From the NCBI GenBank assembly GCA_011364905.1, contig RDNZ01000022.1, positions 1 through 47,069 of the forward strand: 47,069 nt of DNA, read 5' to 3'. This document shows positions 25,617-33,716 of the stretch, one piece after another; within the stretch, counting starts at the first letter, position 1; every line of letters begins with the position of its first letter. This stretch comes from Candidatus Thorarchaeota archaeon. GTDB taxonomy: Archaea > Asgardarchaeota > Thorarchaeia > Thorarchaeales > Thorarchaeaceae. Made by a program: the position numbers and the translations under genes. The notes beneath the pieces are model-generated. The model was not told the DNA's origin. It did no database searches and saw nothing but the letters and a program-made list of their open reading frames with translations.

Positions 25617-26321
25617 ATGCAAACAGTTGACATGGTTATTCGAGAAGTCCACGCTGGGCTATGGTTTCTAGTTGTAGGGTACTACTTCTTCCTTTTCATA
25701 TTCCTGCTTTTCTTCCGATGGAAGAAGACCCGAAATCCGTTCCAGTTTGCCATGGCATTGTTCTTCTTGTTGTTAGCTGTTGGTCGTGTCTTCTATTTCA
25801 TCGGAGACTTCTATGCGGCTCCTCAAACTCTGTCTGGCTACCCTCCATTTATTACTGACATTTCATACACATTCTTTCTGATGGCAGGAGCATTCTTCCA
25901 ATGGATGGCGTTAGCATTGTTATCCGCAACAGCCGGCTTCATGATATTCGGGAAGCGTTGGGCTGAAATTGGGTTTGCCGTTCCTGCAGTTGCCATAGGA
26001 CTAGTCCTTGGGTTTATTCCACTGACAGACACTACAAGGGTAATTCTTTCAGGTGGCGCTGGTGCAATATACGCCTTATTCATTCCAATCTTATTCTGGT
26101 ACTTGGCATATCAGTCAGGAGGAATGCTTCGAAGGTCTAACCTGTTCTTAGGACTTGGATTCTTTGTGCTATTTGCGGGACGGGTTGTTCATGCTGCACG
26201 TTATGAATTGGCTGAGATGTTCTTTGGAACGATAACCATCCCTGGTATTGTCGCACCGGGTTTGATCGTCATTGGTCTAATTCTGATTGCAGCGGGTAAC
26301 GAATGGGGTCAATCCTCCTAG
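25617..26321 (+). CDS. Polytopic membrane protein, about 7 helices
   Basis: 234 residues with about seven hydrophobic spans, for example GLWFLVVGYYFFLFIFLLFF, FAMALFFLLLAVGRVFYFIG, FFQWMALALLSATAGFMIFG, IGFAVPAVAIGLVLGFIPL, AIYALFIPILFWYLAY, FLGLGFFVLFAGRVVHAARY and IVAPGLIVIGLILIAAG. Two GRV(F/V)xxxxxxY-like helices (3 and 6) look like an internal repeat. No catalytic motif or retinal-type Lys is evident. ATG 25617 has a good SD and promoter. Function unknown; a sensor or carrier-like role is possible. Confidence 0.75.
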   Translation: MQTVDMVIREVHAGLWFLVVGYYFFLFIFLLFFRWKKTRNPFQFAMALFFLLLAVGRVFYFIGDFYAAPQTLSGYPPFITDISYTFFLMAGAFFQWMALALLSATAGFMIFGKRWAEIGFAVPAVAIGLVLGFIPLTDTTRVILSGGAGAIYALFIPILFWYLAYQSGGMLRRSNLFLGLGFFVLFAGRVVHAARYELAEMFFGTITIPGIVAPGLIVIGLILIAAGNEWGQSS

Positions 26322-26366
26322 ATGAGGGAACTTGTCTCTCCAGTAAAAGATCCATGACAGAGAGAA

Positions 26367-26978
26367 TTAACCAATCTCTCTCCACTCTAGTATCTTCATA
26401 TCCTCTAGGCTGTTGAGTGATTTCTGGACCTCTTTGAGAGTCAGTCCAATCTGGTCTGCTATATCTCTAGTCGTAAGCTTGCCGTCGCATTTCTTGGCCA
26501 CATCAAAGGTCTCTTGAGTCATTTGACCAAGACGAACAAGCATTGGGTTCACTTTTCCTTTTAGAACTGGAACGACGATTTTTGTTTCTGAGGCGTGACC
26601 ATCCTTAGTGATTTCATCTAGGGTTTTGTAGAATACCTCAAAAGGTTCAAGATTGCCATCCCAATCTTGAAGCATGTTGTCATACTTCTTTGTGAATGTA
26701 TTATTGATATCAGCTAACACAGCCATAGCTGCGTTTCCATCATCCACCTTGTCAACAGTTGCTGCCACTATTACATTGTCCTTCAACGAGAGGCAGATAT
26801 CGAATGCACCAAAGTCAATCACGTGTACTCTGTTTCCATCACTAAGCTCGCGGCCAAATTGGATTAAAGCAGTAAGGAATCCACTAATGAGATTGGGATC
26901 CATGTCAGCTTCGCCATACTTCCTGTCAAGGACACATAGGCCGCTGTCGGCAATCAGGATGTACACGGCTTGTATCAA
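26367..26978 (-). CDS. Longin-like domain protein with C-terminal winged helix
   Basis: 203 residues from TTG 26978 (GGGAG 9 bases upstream). The N-terminal 125 residues follow the longin/AP-small-subunit pattern: a first strand YILIADSGLCVLDRKYG, helix DPNLISGFLTALIQFGREL, strands around VHVIDFGAFDICLSL and VIVAATVDKVDD, then a long helix ending FTKKYDNMLQDW. The C-terminal 50 residues read as a winged helix (GKLTTRDIADQIGLTLKEVQ). Longin and roadblock proteins are small-GTPase partners and are expanded in Asgard archaea. The domain assignments are my pattern reading. It is divergent from the tRNA-binding-domain gene. Confidence 0.72.
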   Translation of the reverse strand: MIQAVYILIADSGLCVLDRKYGEADMDPNLISGFLTALIQFGRELSDGNRVHVIDFGAFDICLSLKDNVIVAATVDKVDDGNAAMAVLADINNTFTKKYDNMLQDWDGNLEPFEVFYKTLDEITKDGHASETKIVVPVLKGKVNPMLVRLGQMTQETFDVAKKCDGKLTTRDIADQIGLTLKEVQKSLNSLEDMKILEWREIG

Positions 26979-27026
26979 TGTGCGATTCTCCCACTGCTGG
27001 AATCATTGTGGATTATAGCACCTGTC

Positions 27027-27034
27027 TTTATATC
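27027..27034 (+). promoter_or_regulatory. TATA box for the tRNA-binding-domain gene
   Basis: TTTATATC at 27027-27034 in the divergent region. Transcription would begin near 27058, about 38 bases before ATG 27096. This argues against a start further upstream in the same frame. Confidence 0.45.
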
Positions 27035-27095
27035 ACTTCGTGTGGCCTCCTACTCTGTTGAGAGAGGTTTATCTAGGGCCTCTAAAGCACAACAA

Positions 27096-27806
27096 ATGGT
27101 GAATGCCTTGGATACAGCGAAGGATGCCAGAATACTTGTGCTTGAGGATGCACTCAGGCGCTTGAATGAAGTGGTTGGCAACAGGAAGCTTAAGCTCCAT
27201 ATAGACTATACTCAACTAGGCACACTTCTTCAACAAGCCGGTTCTTTGATTTATGAAGTCAAATACTCATATGTTCCCGCTACCACCCTTGCAGACTTGG
27301 AGGCAACTCAGAAGATTGTTGCGAACATTGGAGAATTCCGAAGAACTCTAGAAGAAGCCATCAGAACTTCTGGATATAAGCCGTCATCAGTGAAAGAGAC
27401 CCTAACATTGGCTGATGTATTCTATTCGTTTCGAATTGTTGAAACGGTTGTTCAGAAACTTCGGGACTTTGATGATGAACCCGCATATGCGGTTGATATT
27501 CTTGCAGTAGAGATCAGTCAAACCCAAGCAGTTTCCGGCTCGAAGAACCTAGTTGAATGCCGATGCACTGATGGCTCTAGAATTTGGAAGATTGTGACCA
27601 ACATTCAAGGTGTGACGCCGGGAATGAAGCTTGCATGTGCAGTATTGCCTCCAGTTGAGATGATGGATATTGTGAGCGAGGCGATGTTCCTAGGCGGACA
27701 ACCACTCTCAGAAGACACAGAGCTTGGACCATTAAGCAATCCACCACTTGCCATACTAGATCAGGCTCGTGCTCAAGTCCTGCATATAATAAAGAGGATG
27801 ACTTAG
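27096..27806 (+). CDS. Helical protein with C-terminal tRNA-binding (OB-fold) domain
   Basis: 236 residues from ATG 27096; the frame is open further upstream, but that part overlaps the TATA box and the divergent gene. The first 120 residues are helical. The C-terminal part (about 130-215) matches the EMAP-II/MetRS-beta tRNA-binding domain: a strand with DILAVEISQTQAV, then IWKIVTNIQGVTPGMKLACA and VEMMDIVSEAMFLGG, the latter equivalent to the domain's MxGxxSxGMLL signature. The protein may deliver tRNA to a synthetase. It runs directly into the MazG-like gene. Confidence 0.78.
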   Translation: MVNALDTAKDARILVLEDALRRLNEVVGNRKLKLHIDYTQLGTLLQQAGSLIYEVKYSYVPATTLADLEATQKIVANIGEFRRTLEEAIRTSGYKPSSVKETLTLADVFYSFRIVETVVQKLRDFDDEPAYAVDILAVEISQTQAVSGSKNLVECRCTDGSRIWKIVTNIQGVTPGMKLACAVLPPVEMMDIVSEAMFLGGQPLSEDTELGPLSNPPLAILDQARAQVLHIIKRMT

Positions 27807-28142
27807 ATGCATCTCAGAGATATTCAAGATAAAATAGACAAGTTCGATAAGGATCGCGGATGGGAGAAGTTTCCTGCTTCGTTGGTATTCACTCACTTAA
27901 TAGAGGAGCTGGGCGAGATCTCAAGACATATCACGGTGAAAGAAGGATACAAGGTAGTAGGACTTGGTCATGATGCACCTGCGCATGAAGAGTTGTCCCG
28001 CGAGTTTGCTCAAGCTTTCAATCTATTCACTCAGATTGCAAACACATTTGGAATTGACTTGGAGTCAGCTGTCCTTTCCGAGCTTGAAATCATGGATAAG
28101 AGATTCTCTGCCAAAGATTGGTCTCGCTATATGAATAAGTAG
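27807..28142 (+). CDS. MazG-like nucleotide pyrophosphohydrolase-type protein
   Basis: 111 residues in the all-alpha NTP pyrophosphatase pattern: HLIEELGEISRHI gives the EExxE metal motif at about 32-36, and LSREFAQAFNLFTQIANTFG is the second helix. In active enzymes that helix has ExxD; here the Asp position is Gln (EFAQ), so catalysis may be weak or lost. The ATG directly follows the stop of the tRNA-binding protein, so the two are translationally linked. Whether it cleans nucleotides or acts as a partner of the upstream protein is open. Confidence 0.75.
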   Translation: MHLRDIQDKIDKFDKDRGWEKFPASLVFTHLIEELGEISRHITVKEGYKVVGLGHDAPAHEELSREFAQAFNLFTQIANTFGIDLESAVLSELEIMDKRFSAKDWSRYMNK

Positions 28143-28187
28143 ACTCCTGACCGAAGTGATTTCACCAACTAGCTCGTACGTTTAGCA

Positions 28188-28619
28188 CTAACTCATTCTT
28201 CGGCTTGCTTCTAGTGCTTTCTTTGCCATGTCTTCTAGGTCCTTGGTGGCTGCAAGGAGACCAAGTGCTTTGTTATGCACCACTTTGATATTCTTCTCCT
28301 TTGCCCACTGGGCAAGTCCTGTGACCAATGGTCCTAGAGCTGTTCTTGCGGCTTCAACCGTACCGACGGCTTTTCCTAGAAGTTCTACACTATGTTTCTT
28401 CTCTTTCCCGGCCTCAGCAACTCTGAGCCACACAAGTCCATGAATCATATAGAGTGCATCTAACATTAATGTCGGAGACTTCGGATTATCCTGCACTTTT
28501 TTGAGTAGTCTTTCCTGTCTCTCTTCAAAGACTTCTTTAAAGAGGCTGAATGCCTTCTTGTCATTTCCTTTGTCCAGTTCAATGATGCCTTTCTGCAGTT
28601 TTTCGTCAGCTTCTGACAA
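28188..28619 (-). CDS. Hypothetical helical protein, 143 aa
   Basis: All-helical, with TPR-like features (LQKGIIELDKGNDKKAFSLF) followed by longer helices with Ala and Leu heptads. No known family recognised. TTG 28617-28619 is preferred over the in-frame GTG at 28628 because AGGAGTG (28626-28632) lies 6 bases upstream. It diverges from the ligase gene; a 167-base gap holds an inverted repeat and a possible tiny ORF. Confidence 0.62.
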   Translation of the reverse strand: MSEADEKLQKGIIELDKGNDKKAFSLFKEVFEERQERLLKKVQDNPKSPTLMLDALYMIHGLVWLRVAEAGKEKKHSVELLGKAVGTVEAARTALGPLVTGLAQWAKEKNIKVVHNKALGLLAATKDLEDMAKKALEASRRMS

Positions 28620-28714
28620 TGAAATCACTCCTGACTGTTGGTCTAAGTTACTTGTTCACTGTAGCACTAGTCTATTATGGGTTTCTACTTTAAACCCTTA
28701 AAGGCGTGTATTTC

Positions 28715-28792
28715 ATGAATCCTGACTACTCACAACTTTCTTATGCTGCGTTGCTTCGCGCTATTTCTGACCTACAAGAAGCTGGGGGCTGA
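28715..28792 (+). CDS. Possible 25-aa leader peptide
   Basis: ATG 28715 to TGA 28792 encodes 25 residues with an amphipathic helical look (YAALLRAISDLQEAGG at the end). A TATA-like CTTTAAA at 28688-28694 would place the transcript start close to this ATG, so it could be leaderless. Its last Gly codons form the G-rich stretch before the ligase ATG 3 bases later. It may be an upstream ORF or a chance reading. Confidence 0.3.
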   Translation: MNPDYSQLSYAALLRAISDLQEAGG

Positions 28793-28795
28793 CAT

Positions 28796-30391
28796 ATGAC
28801 AAAGGACACTTTCTCCTTTCAGGAACTAAAACACACAAATCATCGAGAGATAAAAGAAATTCAAGATAGGAAGTTTAGAGCCTTCATTCGCTATCAAGTC
28901 TGGCCAAATCATCCATATTACCGACGACTGTTCAAAGACAATGATGTTGATCCATTCAACATTACGTGTGTCGAGGATTGGGCTAAGTACAACATCCCTT
29001 TAGTGAGAAAGGTCGATTACCGTGATAACCTTCAGCAATTCGTACTCAATCCCATGGAAGTCGATGGCAAGCCTCGTGAATCTGCAGAAGCAATAGGCAA
29101 TCTCATGAAGTACGCAAACGAAGCTGGTCACAAAGATCTTGCGAAGTTTATCAGAAACAAAGGTGCGAAGGTTAAGCTGGGTATTGGTAAATCGGCTGCA
29201 ACAGCCGAGTTGAAGGAACGAGCAACCTATCAGTTTTCGCCGCTGCAGTTCTGGTTGAGTTCAGGAAGAGCCTCTGGTTTGCCAGCCCCGGTTTTCTTGA
29301 CCCGTTATGATAATGACTTGCTCTACAAGAATTGTGTCAAAGTCGGACAAATGGCTATTGATCCTTTCGTCGATAGCGGATGGGAATTGACAAGTATGAA
29401 TCTCTTTCCTTATGCTCCGCATCTTGGTTGGCATGCTGTCAATTTAGGTCTCAAGCAGATGTCGAAGTTTTATGTTGCGACTAGTGCTGGCGGAGCTATT
29501 CCCAGCGAAAGACTTGTTGACATTGCAGGACTATTCAATGTGAATGGCTTTGCTGGAATGCCAAGCTATCTCCGTAATAGATTCTTTCGAGCCATGAAGG
29601 AGGCAAAGGACTACAAAGCACCAGAAAGGAACGTCCTCGTTCTAGCAGGTGAAAAAATATACGAGCCAGCTGTTGATGATATGGTTAATACATTGGAGGA
29701 GAAAGGCGCAAAGGAGGTCCGCGTAGTAGGGGGCTACGCATCCTCTGAAAGTAAAATCTCATTTGCAGTCCAATGTGACCGACACGGACCATATCATAAT
29801 GTTTCTCCCCTCATGCTCGCATTTGAACTCATTAAATTCAATGATGATGGATCCTATGATTTCGTGGGTGACGATGAACCTGGCCATATGTGTCTGTTCC
29901 ATCTTGATAGTACAGGCACGGTGTTTGAAGGTTTCTTGCTGGGTGATGTTGCATCTCATCAAGAGAAAGGCAAGTGTCCAATATGTGACTTCGATGGACC
30001 CTTCTTCTGGGATATAGGACGGACTAATGACGCGCAGGCTCAGTTGGATATTATGGGGCTTAGCGAGAAGAAAATAAAAGGAGCAACGGTTAACCTCACT
30101 GCTTTACGCGAGATGCTTCTTTCAATTAGCCAGATTGAGGAGATACAAATCGAGGTTGCCAAGGAAGACATGAATGATCCATATAGTATGGATGTGCTGA
30201 ATCTTTACGTAGCACCGCGCGGACCAGCAGCTGGAGACTATAACTCCTTAATTCTGGAAATTCAGAAAATGACAAAGACTAACGCTGAAGTGACTCCTAG
30301 CGTCACCATTATGGGTTTCGAAGAACTACTTGAAAGAGCTGGCGGAATGAAATTCATGGAGATCATTGATAACAGACCAAAACCAGCATAG
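28796..30391 (+). CDS. PaaK-type acyl/aryl-CoA ligase
   Basis: 531 residues, longer than the 430 or so of phenylacetate-CoA ligase. The N-terminal region has the PaaK-like pattern (FIRYQVWPNHPYYRRLFKDN, VEDWAKYNIPLVRKVDY). The ATP-binding loop reads WLSSGRASGLPAPVFLTRYD, equivalent to SSGTTGxP. Later segments are FLLGDVASH and CPICDFDGPFFWDIGR, the family's GD motif and Cys pair, and the C-terminal ligase domain starts near GATVNLTALREMLL. An insertion lies between residues 75 and 140. The acid substrate is unknown. The gene may be translated after a short leader peptide. Confidence 0.8.
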   Translation: MTKDTFSFQELKHTNHREIKEIQDRKFRAFIRYQVWPNHPYYRRLFKDNDVDPFNITCVEDWAKYNIPLVRKVDYRDNLQQFVLNPMEVDGKPRESAEAIGNLMKYANEAGHKDLAKFIRNKGAKVKLGIGKSAATAELKERATYQFSPLQFWLSSGRASGLPAPVFLTRYDNDLLYKNCVKVGQMAIDPFVDSGWELTSMNLFPYAPHLGWHAVNLGLKQMSKFYVATSAGGAIPSERLVDIAGLFNVNGFAGMPSYLRNRFFRAMKEAKDYKAPERNVLVLAGEKIYEPAVDDMVNTLEEKGAKEVRVVGGYASSESKISFAVQCDRHGPYHNVSPLMLAFELIKFNDDGSYDFVGDDEPGHMCLFHLDSTGTVFEGFLLGDVASHQEKGKCPICDFDGPFFWDIGRTNDAQAQLDIMGLSEKKIKGATVNLTALREMLLSISQIEEIQIEVAKEDMNDPYSMDVLNLYVAPRGPAAGDYNSLILEIQKMTKTNAEVTPSVTIMGFEELLERAGGMKFMEIIDNRPKPA

Positions 30392-30467
30392 ATCCAGTCT
30401 TGCAGCGTTAGAATGATGCGGAGAGATTATAACCAAAGCGTGAGAGGTATTTGTAGGAGGAATTAGA

Positions 30468-31412
30468 TTGGCTTTTGAAGGAGATTTGGGAATAGATGCT
30501 TCTCAAGCGCACGATGAAACTTATGCAGTAAGTGCTACGGGACTGGTATCGAGAACTTTCAACCAATGGTTTCACAAATTGGGACAGTACATCATCATTG
30601 TAGGCTTGGTAGGTACGATACTTGCCTTGGTCTCATTCTTTGTTCTCGTGGCATTCTTTTCATTGATTGGTACTATGGCAATGAATCCTATTGCATATAT
30701 CTTCAACAACTTATTGTTGCCACCCTTACCCGGAACAACTCTGATAGTTGTTTCATTGGTGTTTGCAACTCTTGCTTTTATCATAAATGCAGTAATAACC
30801 GGAGCCGCAACTAAATTCGCCCTTGATGACTATGGTGGAGGACGGAACGCAGAAGTTGGTGCAAGTTTCTCTTTTGCTCTTGGAAAAACTGGTACTATCA
30901 TTATTGTCCAAATCATTCAGACAATCCTAGTAACAGGTGCTATGGCACCAGGACTTGCATTATCACTCCTTGCTCTGTCAGGGATTGACATAACTGATCC
31001 ATTCAACCCGATTATTGCACCTGGGACCATGGAACTGATGATGGGTTCACTAGTACTTCTTCTCATCGGCGTCGTCGTTGCAGTGTATTTCTCTATTAGG
31101 TTCGCTCCTGTCATGCCAGTTGTGGTTGATAGCAACTTGTCAGCTATTGATTCTTTGAAGAAATCCTGGAGTATGACCGGTGGAAATATGTTACATGTCT
31201 TTGGAGGACTGTTTTTGGTCGGAATCATTGTTGCTATCCTAGACCTGATGGCTAGCATGGTTCTCTTCTTTACTCCGTACTACGCTACGGTATCAGCCGT
31301 CATTTCAGCCTTGTTGTTCAGTGCGATAAGTTATGTCTTCTCGGTTGTCCTGTACAGGGACCTAAGTGCTCGAAGAGGAGAATCTAGTCTGGATTCACTG
31401 ATGGTAGGTTAG
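30468..31412 (+). CDS. Polytopic membrane protein, about 6 helices
   Basis: 314 residues from TTG 30468; GGAGG sits 7 bases upstream. Hydrophobic spans include YIIIVGLVGTILALVSFFVL, LIVVSLVFATLAFIINAVIT, TIIIVQIIQTILVTGAMAPG, LMMGSLVLLLIGVVVAVYF, GLFLVGIIVAILDLMASMVL and AVISALLFSAISYVFSVVLY. The RFAPVMPVVVDSNLSAIDSL segment with the following KKSW resembles the cytoplasmic loop of DUF975/GPDP-type membrane proteins. Function unknown. It ends at a strong terminator. Confidence 0.72.
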   Translation: MAFEGDLGIDASQAHDETYAVSATGLVSRTFNQWFHKLGQYIIIVGLVGTILALVSFFVLVAFFSLIGTMAMNPIAYIFNNLLLPPLPGTTLIVVSLVFATLAFIINAVITGAATKFALDDYGGGRNAEVGASFSFALGKTGTIIIVQIIQTILVTGAMAPGLALSLLALSGIDITDPFNPIIAPGTMELMMGSLVLLLIGVVVAVYFSIRFAPVMPVVVDSNLSAIDSLKKSWSMTGGNMLHVFGGLFLVGIIVAILDLMASMVLFFTPYYATVSAVISALLFSAISYVFSVVLYRDLSARRGESSLDSLMVG

Positions 31413-31419
31413 GATATTG

Positions 31420-31450
31420 TTGGGAGCGACAATGCTCCCAATCCTCTTCC
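31420..31450. terminator. Perfect 8-bp hairpin between convergent genes
   Basis: TTGGGAGC-GACAAT-GCTCCCAA (31420-31441) is a perfect inverted repeat followed by a pyrimidine run. It lies between the membrane protein gene (+) and the cDPG synthetase-like gene (-), so it suits a bidirectional terminator. Confidence 0.6.
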
Positions 31451-31476
31451 ATCACCCACGAAGGTTTCAGTTAGTT

Positions 31477-32808
31477 TCATTTCAGTTTGTGCTTCTTGAC
31501 AAACTCTGTTAGAACGTCCTCTAGATTCGGTCTGCCTATCTCCTGAAGATCATATCGAACTCTGACATTTGGTTTGTCAATCTTTATGACGCGATTGAGG
31601 TCAATCGGAGTTCCGATGACTATTGCTTCGGCATCTGATTCATTAATTGTCTTCTGAAGTTCTGTCATCTGTTTCTTCCCATACCCCATCGCTGGTAAGA
31701 CGTTCTCCAAATGCGAATACTTTTCGAAAGTGGCTTTGATGCTTCCCACCGCAAATGGTCTTGGGTCAATAATTATCGCTCCAGCTTTTCGCGCTGCAAT
31801 GTAACCTGCCCCATATCGCATTCCGCCATGAGTGACAGTAGGTCCATCCTCTATGACAATCACGCGTTTGCCTTTGATCTTCTCAATATCTGATATTGTG
31901 AGTGGAGATGCTGCATCGATGATTGTGGCTTGTGGATTCACAGACATGATGTCCTCTCTGACTTTTTCTATATTCTCATAATCAGCTGTGTCTTCTTTGT
32001 TGATAACAACGACATCAGCCATTCTCAAATTGGTTTCACCGGGGTAATATGAAATTTCATGGCCCGGTCTGTGAGGGTCTGTAATAACAATAAGTAGGTC
32101 TGGTTTGTAGAAAGGAAAGTCGTTATTGCCTCCATCCCACGTGATGACATCTGCTTCTTTTTCAGCTTGCTCTAGGATTTTGCCATAGTCCACTCCAGCA
32201 TAGAGGATGACTCCCATGTTTATCATAGGTTCGTACTCTTCACGTTCCTCAATCGTGCAGTGATACTTGTCCATGTCTTCTAGCTTCTCGTACCTCTGGG
32301 CAATCTGCGTGGTTAGGTCAGGATCATATGGCATTGGATGTCTGATATTCACTGGTTTAAGTCCCAAATGCACGAGAATCTGATTTACCCTTCTTGAGGT
32401 CTGACTCTTTCCACAACCAGTCCGGACAGCACAGACTGCTATGACCGGCTTTTTACTCTTAATCATGGTGTTTTTGGGTCCCATAAGTCGCATATCGGGC
32501 CCTAGACTATTCACCCATGCAATCTTATGACCCACAGTCTGGTAAGGTAAGTCAGAGTATGCTAGAATGCACTGCTCAACATCTAACTCCTTAATGAGCT
32601 CAGGTAGGTTCTTCTCTGGATAGATTTTAATTCCCTTTGGATAAAGAGGTCCCGCGAGCTCCGGCGGATACATCCTGTCCCCTATTCCTGGTATCTGTTC
32701 TGCTGTGAACGCAACGACATCGTAGTCTTCGTTGTTTCTGAAGAAGACGTTGAAGTTATGGAAATCGCGACCGGCTGCGCCCATAATAATGACTTTCTTT
32801 TTACTCAT
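31477..32808 (-). CDS. cpgS: Cyclic 2,3-diphosphoglycerate synthetase-like GTPase
   Basis: 443 residues. ATG 32808 is preferred to the in-frame GTG 32820, since GGAGTGA lies 8 bases upstream of the ATG. The start KKVIIMGAAGRDFHNFNVFF and the P-loop AVRTGCGKSQTSR (about 127-139) identify the archaeal cDPG synthetase family. The enzyme phosphorylates and cyclises 2,3-diphosphoglycerate with ATP, making a thermoprotective solute in some methanogens. The family is spread more widely than the solute, so the activity in this organism is uncertain. WDGGNNDFPFYKPDLLIVIT is the Walker B region. Confidence 0.85.
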   Translation of the reverse strand: MSKKKVIIMGAAGRDFHNFNVFFRNNEDYDVVAFTAEQIPGIGDRMYPPELAGPLYPKGIKIYPEKNLPELIKELDVEQCILAYSDLPYQTVGHKIAWVNSLGPDMRLMGPKNTMIKSKKPVIAVCAVRTGCGKSQTSRRVNQILVHLGLKPVNIRHPMPYDPDLTTQIAQRYEKLEDMDKYHCTIEEREEYEPMINMGVILYAGVDYGKILEQAEKEADVITWDGGNNDFPFYKPDLLIVITDPHRPGHEISYYPGETNLRMADVVVINKEDTADYENIEKVREDIMSVNPQATIIDAASPLTISDIEKIKGKRVIVIEDGPTVTHGGMRYGAGYIAARKAGAIIIDPRPFAVGSIKATFEKYSHLENVLPAMGYGKKQMTELQKTINESDAEAIVIGTPIDLNRVIKIDKPNVRVRYDLQEIGRPNLEDVLTEFVKKHKLK

Positions 32809-32820
32809 CTCTAGCTTCAC

Positions 32821-33159
32821 TCCGGGTCTTGAGAGGTTTCTATGGCTTTGGATTTTGAGTCAAGTTAAAAAATGTCTGGTCTAACCAAACGCAGATGCAA
32901 TGTAACGGTAGTTGTTAGCGTCTCCAAAATATTGGAGACCACACCGAATAATGCAGTCTCTCATTTTTCGAAAGAATACTCGGAGAGTTTTTCTAGATTC
33001 TTTAAATTCTAGATTCATGTGTTATGTCAGTAATACCTTCGATAAATCGCAGTGTCTTGTATAATATGGGAATTACAAACCCATAAATACAGGATTGGAC
33101 AAATAAACTGGAAGTGTGCTCATTTGAGCAAGCCGCCGGATTTCACGTGGGGTGCATAG
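32821..33159. promoter_or_regulatory. Repeat-rich intergenic region before the E2F-like gene
   Basis: 340 bases without a gene. Three repeats are visible. An inverted repeat GTCTCCAA-AATA-TTGGAGAC is at 32920-32939. A direct repeat TCTAGATTC appears twice with a 16-base period (32992-33000 and 33008-33016). A TATGGG/CCCATA inverted repeat (33065-33070 and 33080-33085) overlaps the likely TATA element CATAAATAC at 33082-33090. The last two suit operators; the first could be a hairpin or operator. Confidence 0.5.
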
Positions 33160-33711
33160 TTGAAGCTAGTTGATCTGGCCAAGGAGTCAGTTAGGGTCTT
33201 AAAGGAATGCGGGGATGCAGGAATCAGAAGTGACATTTTGGCTGAACGGCTGGATACCCCAAAGCGGCGTGTCTATGATATTATTGCTGTTCTAAAAGCT
33301 CTAGGCCAAGTAAGCACAACTCGAAAGTTTGATGGAACTATCGTTCGATGGATTGACAAGAGCAAAGACTTCGTTCCTCGTGAGTACTATTCTGAGCTAA
33401 AGATCCAACTTGACCAAGAGAGCAGCGAACGGAAGCATCTCCAAGTTCAGGTGGCTGAACTCAAAGAACAGGTTCGTATTTCTAAAATCAAACTACGCAG
33501 AGAATCGACAGCTGTTGAAATATCAAACAAGACCGAGTTCAATACAACTCAGCTTCGTGTCCGTGCTCTTTCAAGTAATGGAATAAAGAGTGTGAAACAC
33601 TCTGGCGTAGAAGTGAAGATTGAGACTCATGAAGCTGGAATGGTTGTAGATCCGTCAGAAATTGAAGTGGACGAAAAGAAAGCCTTAATCACCAAGCTTC
33701 AGCGTCTTTAG
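33160..33711 (+). CDS. E2F/DP-like winged-helix protein with coiled coil
   Basis: 183 residues from TTG 33160 (GGGGTG upstream). Residues 5-65 form a winged helix: LAERLDTPKRRVYDIIAVLK has RRVYDI at 36-41, the RRxYDI DNA-contact motif of eukaryotic E2F/DP proteins, followed by a wing GQVSTTRKFDGTIVRWID that also parallels E2F. A coiled coil follows (about 80-115, with QLDQESSERKHLQVQVAELK), in the position of the E2F dimerisation helix. The C-terminal 60 residues are beta-rich. A DNA-binding regulator is likely; target genes are unknown, though the repeats just upstream suggest autoregulation. Confidence 0.78.
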   Translation: MKLVDLAKESVRVLKECGDAGIRSDILAERLDTPKRRVYDIIAVLKALGQVSTTRKFDGTIVRWIDKSKDFVPREYYSELKIQLDQESSERKHLQVQVAELKEQVRISKIKLRRESTAVEISNKTEFNTTQLRVRALSSNGIKSVKHSGVEVKIETHEAGMVVDPSEIEVDEKKALITKLQRL

Positions 33712-33716
33712 ATAAT

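Noticed and set aside
26970..27095. Upstream extension of the tRNA-binding-domain protein
   Set aside because: It overlaps the TATA box and the start of the divergent longin-like gene.
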